A DNA stretch of 64,000 nucleotides from a virus. The position numbers and the translations under genes were made by a program. Positions within the stretch are counted from its first letter, which is position 1; every line of letters begins with the position of its first letter. Of this stretch, positions 16,331-25,394 are shown in pieces. Location: positions 1-64,000 of IMG/VR virus record IMGVR_UViG_3300028608_000007, one strand, 5' to 3'. A model generated the notes under the pieces. It did not search any database. It worked only from the letters and a program-made list of their open reading frames with translations, and was not told the DNA's origin.

Positions 16331-17575
16331 CTACAGATCAGAACCGATCTTCAAGAAGTAAGCCTTCGAGTAACGGTTCGGGTAGTGGCGGTCTTGAGTA
16401 GGATCAATCGACACACCATCTTGCCAGTGGGTAGTCTCGAAGTTGTACTCAGGACGTCGGTTGGAGCCACCAGCGATGACGTACGTGTCGCCCTCACGAA
16501 CCACCCAGTACGACATCAACTCACCCTTGTCGATCACCACAGGCCACAGCGGTCTGGTCTTGGTGAAGTAACGGTCAGGTGTCTTGGAGACTTCCAACTG
16601 TTCACGATCAACGTAGATGTCGTTGTTGTTGATCACCACCAAGAACGTTTGGGACAACGTGAGCAACTTGGTGATCACTTCATTGCTCAGGTATTCCTCC
16701 AGAGCAATCTGATCGTAGTTCCCATTCTTGATAGTCATCAACGGACGAATGGCTTCGAGGTTGATTTTCTTTTGAGCGTGGAAGTACCAATCCACAAAGA
16801 CTTGGTTGCGCAGGTCCACCGAGAACGCTTTGTCACCGATGCGTTTCAGTGCTCGACCCCAAGGCAGTAAGAAGCCCATAAAGGACAACATCACCGTCTT
16901 GTCAGTCAGGTCCTCGTTTACCGTGAGGATGGTGTTGATGTACAGCGAAGGATCACTACCACCGGCTGAGATCATCTCAGGGGTAATCGCAATGGTACGC
17001 ACACCACCGACTGCTTGGAAGTTCAAGATGCCGACGTGGTTGTCATTACAGATCCGTCCGGTGCGACCACCTTCGTAAACGTAGTTGGCTTCCGAGTCGT
17101 AATCCACACGGTGTAACAATCCGTTCACTTCTACCAGACAGTTCTCGTAGAACACCTTGGGATCAATCCCTTCTTTCCATAAGCGCAGGTCATGGGCATC
17201 GGAGATCAGGAAGTCGTTACCGTAAGCGACACCCGGTGGAATAGGTGCCAAGTTGTAACCGGCAGCAACAGCATCACGGTAGGTCACGTACTTTGGATTG
17301 ATCTTCGGTACGGTGGTGGAGGTGGGGAGAGACTCGTTACCCAAGCCTGCTAACCACTGAGCAAGCGTAGTTCCCGGCATCACTTTGGTAATGCGACTAC
17401 GGACTTCGTTGAGGTCCAGAGACAGGGGTTCCTCGTACAGAGGGGAACTCAACACAAGGATCAGTCGGGAATAGTCCGTCCACAGTTTGAAGACGTCCAT
17501 ATCCGCCAAGTCTACTTGGGCCCAGCGACCCGTACGACCGCGCGTTCTGGCCAGCGTATAAAGGAGTGTGTACAT
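16331..17575 (-). CDS. Hypothetical probable virion protein, 414 aa
   Basis: No family recognised. The sequence is globular with many aromatic residues (YWVVREGDTYVIAGG near the C-terminus) and lies between spike and fibre genes, so a baseplate role is reasonable but inferred. The first in-frame start at 17581 is TTG; the ATG at 17575 (MYTLLYTL) is preferred. Confidence 0.65.
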   Translation of the reverse strand: MYTLLYTLARTRGRTGRWAQVDLADMDVFKLWTDYSRLILVLSSPLYEEPLSLDLNEVRSRITKVMPGTTLAQWLAGLGNESLPTSTTVPKINPKYVTYRDAVAAGYNLAPIPPGVAYGNDFLISDAHDLRLWKEGIDPKVFYENCLVEVNGLLHRVDYDSEANYVYEGGRTGRICNDNHVGILNFQAVGGVRTIAITPEMISAGGSDPSLYINTILTVNEDLTDKTVMLSFMGFLLPWGRALKRIGDKAFSVDLRNQVFVDWYFHAQKKINLEAIRPLMTIKNGNYDQIALEEYLSNEVITKLLTLSQTFLVVINNNDIYVDREQLEVSKTPDRYFTKTRPLWPVVIDKGELMSYWVVREGDTYVIAGGSNRRPEYNFETTHWQDGVSIDPTQDRHYPNRYSKAYFLKIGSDL

Positions 17576-17677
17576 GGGCAAAATCTCTTGGAGCCGAGCC
17601 TGAGGCCGGGCAATAGTATGGTGCGTATTCTTTTACAGGCAACTATAACATTCGCAGTTTTCTGAGGAGTCAACGGT

Positions 17678-20191
17678 ATGGCCGCGACCTATACTTACCC
17701 ATTTGACCCCACCGGTTCCGCGACTACGAACGCCGTTGCAAACGAGCGGCACGTACTGTCACCCCCGGCGTGGACAGACTTTTACTTCATCGTTCCGAAG
17801 TATGCACCGTACTTCCGGGACTCGCTCCGGGTAATCCATCGTCCTTCCGGCAAGCTGTTGGTCGAAGGGCAAGATTACCACTGCACCCACTACTTCCACG
17901 CAGCGTCTCATGGCGTGGCTCGTCGGGTGTATGGTTCGATCACGTTCCTCGATAAGACCCTCACCGGTGTTGCCGAGATCAGTTATCAGACCATCGGTGG
18001 CGACTGGATTCTGGATGCCTCGGCTGACCTCACTCGTCTGACGAACACCCAGCTCAACCCGCGCATCACTACTTGGGAACAAGTGGTCGACGTGCCGTAT
18101 CAATTCCCACCGATCGATCACGAGTGGAACCTGGAAGACCTCAAGGGCGTTGAAGCCATCCTCCCGATTCTGGAAGAGATGACTGAAGCTATCCGTGAGT
18201 CGGCAGGTAGTGACTTCGCGCTTCACATCAACGATAAGAACAACCCTCACAACGTCACTAAGGCGCAGGTAGGGTTGGACCAAGTTCAGAACTTCCCATT
18301 GGCGAACATCACCGAGGCCCAACAGGCCACGTTGAACACTCGCTACATGACGCCTGTTCGCACCAAGAACTTTGTCGACTTCTACGTTGTACCGTTGATC
18401 GACGCTCACAAGAACGACCTCAACAACCCGCACGGTACGACCAAGGCGCAGGTTGGCCTCGGAAGTGTCCAGAACTACGGTATGGCCACCCAGGCCGAAG
18501 CCGAAGCTGGTCTGGTAGCCAACAAATACATGACCCCGCTGCAAACCAAGCAGGCGATTGAAGCGTTGGCAAACTCGGGTCTCACCACCCACATTGCGGA
18601 CAAGAACAACCCTCACGGCACCACGAAGGCCCAAGTAGGTCTGGGGTCCGTAGAGAACTTACCGCTGGCAACTGTTGCAGAAGCCGAAGCAGCTTCGCGT
18701 AACGACCGCTACATGACTCCGCTGACTACTGCGGCAGCCATCAACACCTTGGTCGGTGAGTCCCTGACTCTCCACATCAACGCTACCAACAACCCGCACA
18801 TGGTCAACAAGGCTCAGGTAGGTTTAGGTAACGTCTTGAACTATGGCATCGCAACCGATGCTGATTCGGCTGCGGGTACCCGCAACGATCTGTACATGAC
18901 GCCGTTGCAGACCAAGAAGGCTATCGAGTCGCTGGCCACTGGTTCCATCGCAGCTCACTTGGCAGATGACCAGAACCCACACGCCACTACCAAAGCACAA
19001 GTTGGTTTGGGTAGCGTGCAGAACTTCCCAATCGCAAACACGACGGAAGCTCAACTGGGTGAGTCGAACTCTCGCTATATGACCCCGCTGATGACGGCTG
19101 CGGCTATCGAAGCGCGTGTTGGTGAGACGGGTGTGGCTACTCACATCTCGGACTACAACAACCCACACCGGGTGACTGCTGCTCAAGTTGGTGCTCCTAC
19201 TACCGCTGCGATGAACACTGCGCTGCTGAGTAAACTGGATGCTACCGCTCAGGCTGCTGACTCCAAGTTGCTGGAAGGTCAAACGGTTGCACAGATCATC
19301 GCGGCTGCTGGTGGTGTGAAAGCACCTGACTCGGCTAAGCTCGATGGTAAGACCTACGCGGAAGTTCTGGCTGCTGCTCAGGCTCAGAAAGCTGCCGACA
19401 GCTTCAAGCTGGAAGGTAAGACTCTGGCTCAAGTGATTGCCCAAGCGAACGCTGACGTTGGTAAGCAGGATGTGGCTGTTCAGTACTCCTTCCCAGAGAT
19501 TCCATCTGGTGCTACCAACTGGCTTCAACTGGCACGCACGAACTACCTGCCTACCGACGAGCCTCAAGACTTGGTTCTGTTGATCGCTGGTGGTGGTCGT
19601 ACCGATGGTACTGCCGAAGCGCATCCGACCATTCTGGTTCGTATGGGTTACGCAGGCGACACCATTGAAGTCACCATGCTGAGCCAAGGCGTCCTGCCGA
19701 CGTTCGAGCTGTATCGTCAACCTCTGGCTGGCGGTTTCGGTGCTCTGTGGGCACGTACCACTGTGGGTTGCTACCCGCTCAACGTGACGGTCCTGTCTGG
19801 TAAAGGAAACCTCGTATACGACACCAGTGTCGATCCGACTACTACTGTACCGGCTAGTGCTGTGAAGGCTACCTTCCTGCTCCGTGCCGATCAACGTGAA
19901 GGCAGCACCAAGGTCATTCACGAACAGGTCAGCGTAGCAGCCGGTGCGTGGAAAGAATACGCGTTGAAGACTTACATCGACACCGCTGTTCACAACGTTC
20001 CTGGTACTGAAGTCCGTGTGCGGATTCTCGACCAAGTTGCAGGGTCCCCGACTCTGAACCAACTGATCGACGCCGAAGCGCTCGTGACCACGTCGTTGGA
20101 TCTCACGGCTGCTGCTCCGAAGGCTCGGATCTACAACGCCTCCTCCACTGCCTTGACCCTGAACATTCGGGTAGAGGTGCCTCGTACTTAA
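17678..20191 (+). CDS. Tail fibre protein with ~60-residue repeats (fibre 1)
   Basis: This 837-residue protein has a ~180-residue N-terminal virion-attachment-like part, then six repeats with the pattern H-I-x-D-x-N-N-P-H-x-x-T-K-A-Q-V-G-L, then N-x-Y-M-T-P-L (18220-19200). Three short repeats of DSxKLxGKTxAxV follow (~19255-19450), then a C-terminal ~250-residue receptor-binding-type domain. The NNPH..TKAQVGL repeat is common in phage fibres and trimerises. The N-terminal start (MAATYTYPFDPTGS) resembles that of the third fibre (MGTIIVKYPEDPTG), so both probably attach to the same baseplate socket. Confidence 0.85.
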   Translation: MAATYTYPFDPTGSATTNAVANERHVLSPPAWTDFYFIVPKYAPYFRDSLRVIHRPSGKLLVEGQDYHCTHYFHAASHGVARRVYGSITFLDKTLTGVAEISYQTIGGDWILDASADLTRLTNTQLNPRITTWEQVVDVPYQFPPIDHEWNLEDLKGVEAILPILEEMTEAIRESAGSDFALHINDKNNPHNVTKAQVGLDQVQNFPLANITEAQQATLNTRYMTPVRTKNFVDFYVVPLIDAHKNDLNNPHGTTKAQVGLGSVQNYGMATQAEAEAGLVANKYMTPLQTKQAIEALANSGLTTHIADKNNPHGTTKAQVGLGSVENLPLATVAEAEAASRNDRYMTPLTTAAAINTLVGESLTLHINATNNPHMVNKAQVGLGNVLNYGIATDADSAAGTRNDLYMTPLQTKKAIESLATGSIAAHLADDQNPHATTKAQVGLGSVQNFPIANTTEAQLGESNSRYMTPLMTAAAIEARVGETGVATHISDYNNPHRVTAAQVGAPTTAAMNTALLSKLDATAQAADSKLLEGQTVAQIIAAAGGVKAPDSAKLDGKTYAEVLAAAQAQKAADSFKLEGKTLAQVIAQANADVGKQDVAVQYSFPEIPSGATNWLQLARTNYLPTDEPQDLVLLIAGGGRTDGTAEAHPTILVRMGYAGDTIEVTMLSQGVLPTFELYRQPLAGGFGALWARTTVGCYPLNVTVLSGKGNLVYDTSVDPTTTVPASAVKATFLLRADQREGSTKVIHEQVSVAAGAWKEYALKTYIDTAVHNVPGTEVRVRILDQVAGSPTLNQLIDAEALVTTSLDLTAAAPKARIYNASSTALTLNIRVEVPRT
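18220..19200. repeat. Six ~60-codon fibre repeats
   Basis: In-frame tandem repeats of about 150-180 bases within fibre 1, each encoding an NNPH / KAQVGL / YMTPL unit. Copies are diverged at DNA level, so this is protein-level repetition, not a recent tandem array. Confidence 0.85.
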
Positions 20192-20199
20192 GGTGACAT

Positions 20200-23184
20200 A
20201 TGGCTAACCTGTCGTTAAGCGTTGCTCCGGGGTACTACCTCGAGGCGCAACATGCGGATTGGGTGCTTAGCTCTGAAGTTGACTTCATTAGCTTTGCGCT
20301 CAATGGCGCACAACCCGCCCTGTCGAAGTACATCGCTTACGACACCCTGACTCCGGCTAACCCCTTCATTGCGGTAACGGAGGACGGGAACGGTCGTGTG
20401 GTGTACGATGGTGGGTTCCCTAAGTTCTACAACTCGTTTGCACCGACAGCGGGTCTTGATCCGCTGTTCAGCTTGGAGTTCCGTGGGACCAAAGACAGTC
20501 CTGGCGCTGATGGTAACGCCTACTACTACGACCTGTTTTCAACTGTTGCGGTAACAATCGCAGCCGGTGACAAATTGGTGTACGACATCTGGTGTAACAG
20601 TCCAGATGCTCGTGTGGGGGTGGACGGCATCACCAACGCTACGATCATCAATGGTCCTCCATTCCTGTACTCGCTACGAGACTGGAAGCAGCAAGGAAGT
20701 GTGCTCAAGGATCAGAACGGAATCTCGATCCACCCAGCGTCAGACCACTCAGCTTATTCAGCGAACAAGTGGTACCACCGGGAGTTCGATCTGACCCAAG
20801 CGGCCGGATACCAGTTCATCAAATGGAGTTTGGCATACGAAGGTGAAACGAACGGGGTGTTCTACACTCGGTTCAAAGAGGTCTACGTCATTGACAAAAA
20901 CGGTAAGGTGAAAGCCACGCTGTTCAAAGACCGGATCACTATCCCTTCGGGCACCCCAAGCTACCCCGGCGCTTCGGGTTACTCGAACATCTCCACTGGC
21001 ATTTACGATCCTCGTAGCAACCTCTCGGCGGCTTTCAAGTATCTGTTCAATGCCATTCGCTGGGTGTCGAAGAAGAGCCTTGAAGAGGCAGGTACCAAGA
21101 AGATCCTGATCTTGGGCGACGCCTCGCTGGCTGGTACTGCCAACTACCGGATCAAAGGTACTGGTAACGGTGATTTCAATACCAGTCTAACTAACCTTTG
21201 TACTGCTGTTGGGTTTACCCCTACATTTAAAGACGTGTCGGACTATAGTGGCGGTTTGCTTAACGCCACGTTGGCCGAGATGAATCAGTACAACTGTGTG
21301 TTACTGATGGGTTCTCAGAGCGGTACGTCGGCACTGATCACCACGTCAATGATCCAAGATATCCAGACATACCGCCAACAAGGTGGTGGGATCATCATGA
21401 TCACCGACCACGGTAACGATATTGCGACCATTGGTAATGCTTATCCTCCTGCGAGTGGTGTAGCGTTCTTCCACTTGGTTAACGCCGTGGCGGTGAACTT
21501 TGGTGCTTGGTTCTCAGGCAACTTTGACCGGACGCCTGTTAACGTTGGGTTCCTTCGCACCAACTATGGTGACCACCCCTTGTACGATGGGATGACCAAT
21601 GCTGAGTCAATCGCTGCGGGCACTTCTGAGTCCAAGGTGATCGTCAGTAACCCACCTCAGTATCGTCCTCCGATTGCGGGGATCGATATCACCCAGCAAG
21701 GTGTGAACACGGTCCGTGTAATGGCGTCGTTGAAAGACGGCACCATGGAAGCGTACAGCTTTGTTTACGTGATCGCCACGGGTCAGTTGATCGTCTTCCG
21801 TGATCCAGAGGGCACTGAGATCAACGCGTTGCCAGCCTCCTTGAGTTCTAAGGTGGACTTCAACGTTGAGTTGATCGGTGCAGGTCTGGGTACGTTGGTG
21901 GGTGATGTTCGTCTCAACGGGAAGACGGTAGCTCAGCTTTCCTTCGACACCACTGACGGTTCTGTGCAGAAGTGGATTGGTGGTGGGTCTAACCAGCTCT
22001 TCGTTAATAAGGGTGATGTCTTCGAGGCTCGGATCACCAGTCCGTTCTCGTACGCGCGTAACCTTCCGGTAAACCGATTGGTACCTAGCCTTGTGGGTCT
22101 GCGTAAACTCCCTGACGTTGTTAAGGAATTGCGTGGCAACGGATTCAGCACCAGTAAACCGAAAGAGACGGTACTCGACGCCGTGAACTACATGACGCGT
22201 GAATTCCCAGCCTTGGGGTACACGCCGAAGGGTGACTACGCTCGGGACATCGCTCAGCTCCAAGGGTTCTGGGGTTCAGAGCCGACTAAGCCGGATCAAG
22301 GTGTTTACATCTATCCGACTTTGACTGCTGCCCAAGAAGCCATGGGGCGGTTGTCTCCACCGACTCCCCAACAGGTCTTCAACACATGGGACCGTTTCAC
22401 CAGTAACGAGTACTTCGTTGGTGGTGTGGGAGCTACTGGGGATGCGGCAGCTTGGCAGTGGAACGACTCCTTGGGTGCTGCGGTACAACCGTTGAACACT
22501 GCGTCGTGGAACGGTTTCATCTCCCCTGACGTGGTGGACAGTTACGAGCTGGACGTGGTGATTAAGTCGGATAACGCCGACGATGACACCAACGGTCTCG
22601 TGTTGGCCTTCAACCGCCAGAACAACATCAACCACCGACTGATCTTGGCGTTGAACCAAGGTGGTAACACACCTGCGGCTTCCCACTCGATCGGCCTTTA
22701 CAGTACGTCCACGCAACATTTGGTCTTGAATGACTTCGCTGGGCGTAAGTCCAACGCGGCGTTCCCGACTGATGGTGGTTGGCGAGGTAAGTTCAGCCGT
22801 GTGAAAGTTATACGGTCAGGCAACTACTTCAAAGTGTTGGCTAGTCAGTGGAACTCGTTAGTCTTGGACCCTGCGTCCTTGATGGAGTTGACACTGGACG
22901 ATTCCGCACTCCAGGCTCAGTTTAAAGGGCCTAAAGCATGGGGCTTCATCAACTACTCCCAGTCTCAGTCGTACTTCACTCTGCGCAGTTACAAAGGCGG
23001 TCCTTTGAAGGACGTCGTCGTGGTGGCAGCTACCGGAGCGGTGTACTTCTACGGTTCCAATGGGTGGGAGTTGATTGCAGGTACTACTGCGAAAGATGTC
23101 TTCGGATACCCTCGTAAGTTGACTAACCCCGAAACTGGTGCGTCGTTCATGGTCAACGCGAACGGCACGATCACAGCACTTTGA
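20200..23184 (+). CDS. Large tail adhesin with an embedded GATase/ThuA-like domain
   Basis: The 994-residue product sits between two repeat-type fibre genes. Residues ~300-440 look like an alpha/beta Rossmann-type domain (KKILILGDASL, then NCVLLMGSQSG, then GGGIIMITDHGND) similar to ThuA/DUF4350-type class I glutamine-amidotransferase folds, unusual in a virion adhesin. The C-terminal third (EFDL-type strands, then YFTLRSYKGG) looks like a LamG/concanavalin-type carbohydrate-binding module. It may bind or process surface polysaccharide. The domain calls are by pattern only. Confidence 0.6.
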   Translation: MANLSLSVAPGYYLEAQHADWVLSSEVDFISFALNGAQPALSKYIAYDTLTPANPFIAVTEDGNGRVVYDGGFPKFYNSFAPTAGLDPLFSLEFRGTKDSPGADGNAYYYDLFSTVAVTIAAGDKLVYDIWCNSPDARVGVDGITNATIINGPPFLYSLRDWKQQGSVLKDQNGISIHPASDHSAYSANKWYHREFDLTQAAGYQFIKWSLAYEGETNGVFYTRFKEVYVIDKNGKVKATLFKDRITIPSGTPSYPGASGYSNISTGIYDPRSNLSAAFKYLFNAIRWVSKKSLEEAGTKKILILGDASLAGTANYRIKGTGNGDFNTSLTNLCTAVGFTPTFKDVSDYSGGLLNATLAEMNQYNCVLLMGSQSGTSALITTSMIQDIQTYRQQGGGIIMITDHGNDIATIGNAYPPASGVAFFHLVNAVAVNFGAWFSGNFDRTPVNVGFLRTNYGDHPLYDGMTNAESIAAGTSESKVIVSNPPQYRPPIAGIDITQQGVNTVRVMASLKDGTMEAYSFVYVIATGQLIVFRDPEGTEINALPASLSSKVDFNVELIGAGLGTLVGDVRLNGKTVAQLSFDTTDGSVQKWIGGGSNQLFVNKGDVFEARITSPFSYARNLPVNRLVPSLVGLRKLPDVVKELRGNGFSTSKPKETVLDAVNYMTREFPALGYTPKGDYARDIAQLQGFWGSEPTKPDQGVYIYPTLTAAQEAMGRLSPPTPQQVFNTWDRFTSNEYFVGGVGATGDAAAWQWNDSLGAAVQPLNTASWNGFISPDVVDSYELDVVIKSDNADDDTNGLVLAFNRQNNINHRLILALNQGGNTPAASHSIGLYSTSTQHLVLNDFAGRKSNAAFPTDGGWRGKFSRVKVIRSGNYFKVLASQWNSLVLDPASLMELTLDDSALQAQFKGPKAWGFINYSQSQSYFTLRSYKGGPLKDVVVVAATGAVYFYGSNGWELIAGTTAKDVFGYPRKLTNPETGASFMVNANGTITAL

Positions 23185-23199
23185 TAAACAGGAAAGGTT

Positions 23200-24828
23200 A
23201 TGGGCACTATCATTGTTAAGTACCCTGAAGACCCAACGGGGATCAACCCCAACAACCTGGTCATCAACGAGCCTCACGATCTTGGAGCAGGGCGCAATCG
23301 CGCCTTTGTTCCTAACTACGGTTCCTACTTCACGGAATCGATGATCGTTACTGAGGCTGCGACCGGGCGGGTCCTCACCAAGGGTACGCACTACATCGCT
23401 GCACAGTTGCAACAAGAAGCCACTCTGGCGATGGACAAAGAGATTTGTGCCGTCGTTGTCATCACTGACCCGAGTGTACAGGACCAACTGTTGTTCACCT
23501 ACCAAGTTGTTGGTGGTGTGTTCAGCACGTCGGTCTCCGCGTTGCAGAAAATGATCGAAGACCTCGATCTGGACGAGCGGGCTGTTGAGTGGGGCGCCAT
23601 CATTGGTAAGCCTACTGCTTTCCCACCTGCTCCTCACCTCCACGATATCGGCGACCTGTACGGTTTCGAATACCTCGTGGAAGCACTGGATGCGCTGCGT
23701 AACGCCATCTTGATCGGTGACGAAGCTGCGCACGATGAACTGCGACAGTACATCCAGTACGAAGACGGGTTGCTGCGGGCAAGCATTGCTGAGCTGAAAG
23801 GTCAGTTCGATGCTCACGCCCAAGACAAGAACAACCCGCATGGTACTACCAAAGCTCAGGTCGGACTTGGTTCGGTCGAGAACTACGGTATCGCTACCAC
23901 TGCCGAAGCCCAAGCAGGTACTTCCAACGCGAAGTACATGACTCCTCTGCGTACGGCCGAAGCGATTGCTCAGCAAGCGTTGATTCCTTTGAACGCACAC
24001 ATTGCGGACAAGAACAATCCACACCAAACCACTAAAGCCCAAGTTGGCTTGGGTAGTGTGGAGAACTACGCGATTGCCACCACGGCAGAAGCGCAGGCCG
24101 GTACCAGTGACGTGAAGTACATGACGCCTTTGAAAACCAAAGACGCCATTGCCCAACAAGCACTGATCCCCCTGAACAACCACATCGCCGATAAGAATAA
24201 CCCCCACCAGACCACCAAGGCACAGGTTGGGTTAGGTTCCGTTGAGAACTACGGCATTGCGACGACCGCTGAGGCTCAAACGGGTACCAGCGATATCAAG
24301 TACATGACTCCGTTGAAGACCGCACAAGCGATCTCTCAGCAGGCTCTCGTACCGCTGAATGCTCACATCGCTGACAAAGGTAACCCTCACGGTACGACCA
24401 AGGCGCAAGTGGGCTTGTCGGATGTGGACAACTTCGCAACAGCTACTCAGGCTGAGGCTCAGGCTGGTGTGCTGAACACCAAGTTCATGACGCCGCTGCG
24501 AACTGCGCAGGCTATTGCCCAGCAAGTGGGGAACACCCTGACGGCTCACATCAACAACCAGTCGAACCCTCACAACGTGACCAAGTCGCAGATCGGTCTA
24601 AGTCTGATTCCGAACTCGATCACTCGTAGTCGGGCTACCAACTCTGACGGTTCGTTGCTGACGGCTGGCGGTATGTACGATCACGTGAACTCTGCGGACC
24701 ACGATGCTCGTTACGCTCCGAAGAACACGGCAGGCGTTGACTGCTCGGTTCACTGGAACGGTGCAGGTGTGTACGTCTGGGGCGGTGGTGCATGGCGTCA
24801 AGTGTGGCCTGCTCAGTGGGCTGCGTAG
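23200..24828 (+). CDS. Tail fibre protein with ~60-residue repeats (fibre 2)
   Basis: The 542-residue protein starts MGTIIVKYPEDPTGIN and carries five near-regular repeats (23811-24612) of the form H-I-A-D-K-N-N-P-H-x-T-T-K-A-Q-V-G-L-G-S-V-E-N-Y followed by YMTPL.T. It ends in a short Trp/Gly-rich tip (VYVWGGGAWRQVWPAQW). The repeats are more alike than those of fibre 1, so they may recombine. It is the last fibre gene before the modification operon. Confidence 0.85.
   Translation: MGTIIVKYPEDPTGINPNNLVINEPHDLGAGRNRAFVPNYGSYFTESMIVTEAATGRVLTKGTHYIAAQLQQEATLAMDKEICAVVVITDPSVQDQLLFTYQVVGGVFSTSVSALQKMIEDLDLDERAVEWGAIIGKPTAFPPAPHLHDIGDLYGFEYLVEALDALRNAILIGDEAAHDELRQYIQYEDGLLRASIAELKGQFDAHAQDKNNPHGTTKAQVGLGSVENYGIATTAEAQAGTSNAKYMTPLRTAEAIAQQALIPLNAHIADKNNPHQTTKAQVGLGSVENYAIATTAEAQAGTSDVKYMTPLKTKDAIAQQALIPLNNHIADKNNPHQTTKAQVGLGSVENYGIATTAEAQTGTSDIKYMTPLKTAQAISQQALVPLNAHIADKGNPHGTTKAQVGLSDVDNFATATQAEAQAGVLNTKFMTPLRTAQAIAQQVGNTLTAHINNQSNPHNVTKSQIGLSLIPNSITRSRATNSDGSLLTAGGMYDHVNSADHDARYAPKNTAGVDCSVHWNGAGVYVWGGGAWRQVWPAQWAA
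23811..24612. repeat. Five ~60-codon fibre repeats
   Basis: Tandem in-frame repeats of about 180 bases inside fibre 2. Three central copies share nearly the whole HIADKNNPH-QTTKAQVGL block, a possible substrate for repeat-number change. Confidence 0.85.
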
Positions 24829-24849
24829 TAAAAGTTTAGTGTGTATGAC

Positions 24850-24870
24850 AATGGTATAGATTTTCTATAC
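24850..24870 (+). promoter_or_regulatory. Promoter/operator candidate of the modification operon
   Basis: AATGGTATAG (also at 8931) overlaps a perfect inverted repeat GTATAGA-TTT-TCTATAC at 24854-24870, 15 bases before the first gene of the operon. It could be a promoter with an operator, or a small hairpin in the leader. Confidence 0.4.
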
Positions 24871-24884
24871 GTGGGTGAAAAGAA

Positions 24885-25394
24885 ATGGGTAATGTGAGTA
24901 GTGGTTCTTTATTCCAATATATCACAGAGTCTACCCTAAGGGTAGACGACATCCTTAGTAGTCCTTACCCCTTTGAGCAACAGCTTGTAAAGATTCTCAA
25001 CAAGGGCATTGTCATCGACGCTCTAAGTGCTTCGGATGTATTGGAGCACTCTGATAAGGTCATCAAGATTGAAGGAATGGAGAAACTCTGTCCAGTCCTG
25101 TTCAAGGCTTGCAAAGACCTGGCAGAAGTCATGGAACATGATGGGCCTGTAACTTGCCATCTGTTCCTGTCTCCTGTTGGGGGCAAGAGCTTCCCAACAC
25201 ACACTGATCCTGACGACGTGTTTTTGTACATGGTCAGTGGTATGAAACACATGGCGGTCAATGACAACGTTAAACTGCTCACCGCAGGAGACTCGTTGTT
25301 GATCCCTCGGAACACACCCCACAGAGCACACAACCTGAACGCCTCGAAGATGTTGAGCTTTGGGTTGGAACGCTTTATTGTTGAGAAGCTCTGA
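24885..25394 (+). CDS. JmjC/cupin-type 2-oxoglutarate-Fe(II) oxygenase-like protein
   Basis: The 169-residue protein carries FPTHTDPDDVFLYMVSGMKH followed ~30 residues later by LLTAGDSLLIPRNTPHRAHN. This is the H-x-D...H iron triad and PGD-like turn of JmjC/cupin hydroxylases such as ribosomal-protein or peptide hydroxylases. It is shorter than most family members. It heads the plus-strand operon, and its stop overlaps the start of the first radical SAM gene (TGATG). Codon use looks less biased than in the fibre genes, hinting at separate acquisition. Likely reaction: hydroxylation of a protein side chain. Confidence 0.65.
   Translation: MGNVSSGSLFQYITESTLRVDDILSSPYPFEQQLVKILNKGIVIDALSASDVLEHSDKVIKIEGMEKLCPVLFKACKDLAEVMEHDGPVTCHLFLSPVGGKSFPTHTDPDDVFLYMVSGMKHMAVNDNVKLLTAGDSLLIPRNTPHRAHNLNASKMLSFGLERFIVEKL

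Noticed and set aside
17759-24207. Long minus-strand frames under the fibre genes
   Set aside because: They are antisense to repeat-rich fibre genes and show only reverse-complement echoes of the repeats.
23811-24612. Possible CRISPR-like array
   Set aside because: The regular repeats are in-frame ~180-base fibre repeats without spacers of constant size.
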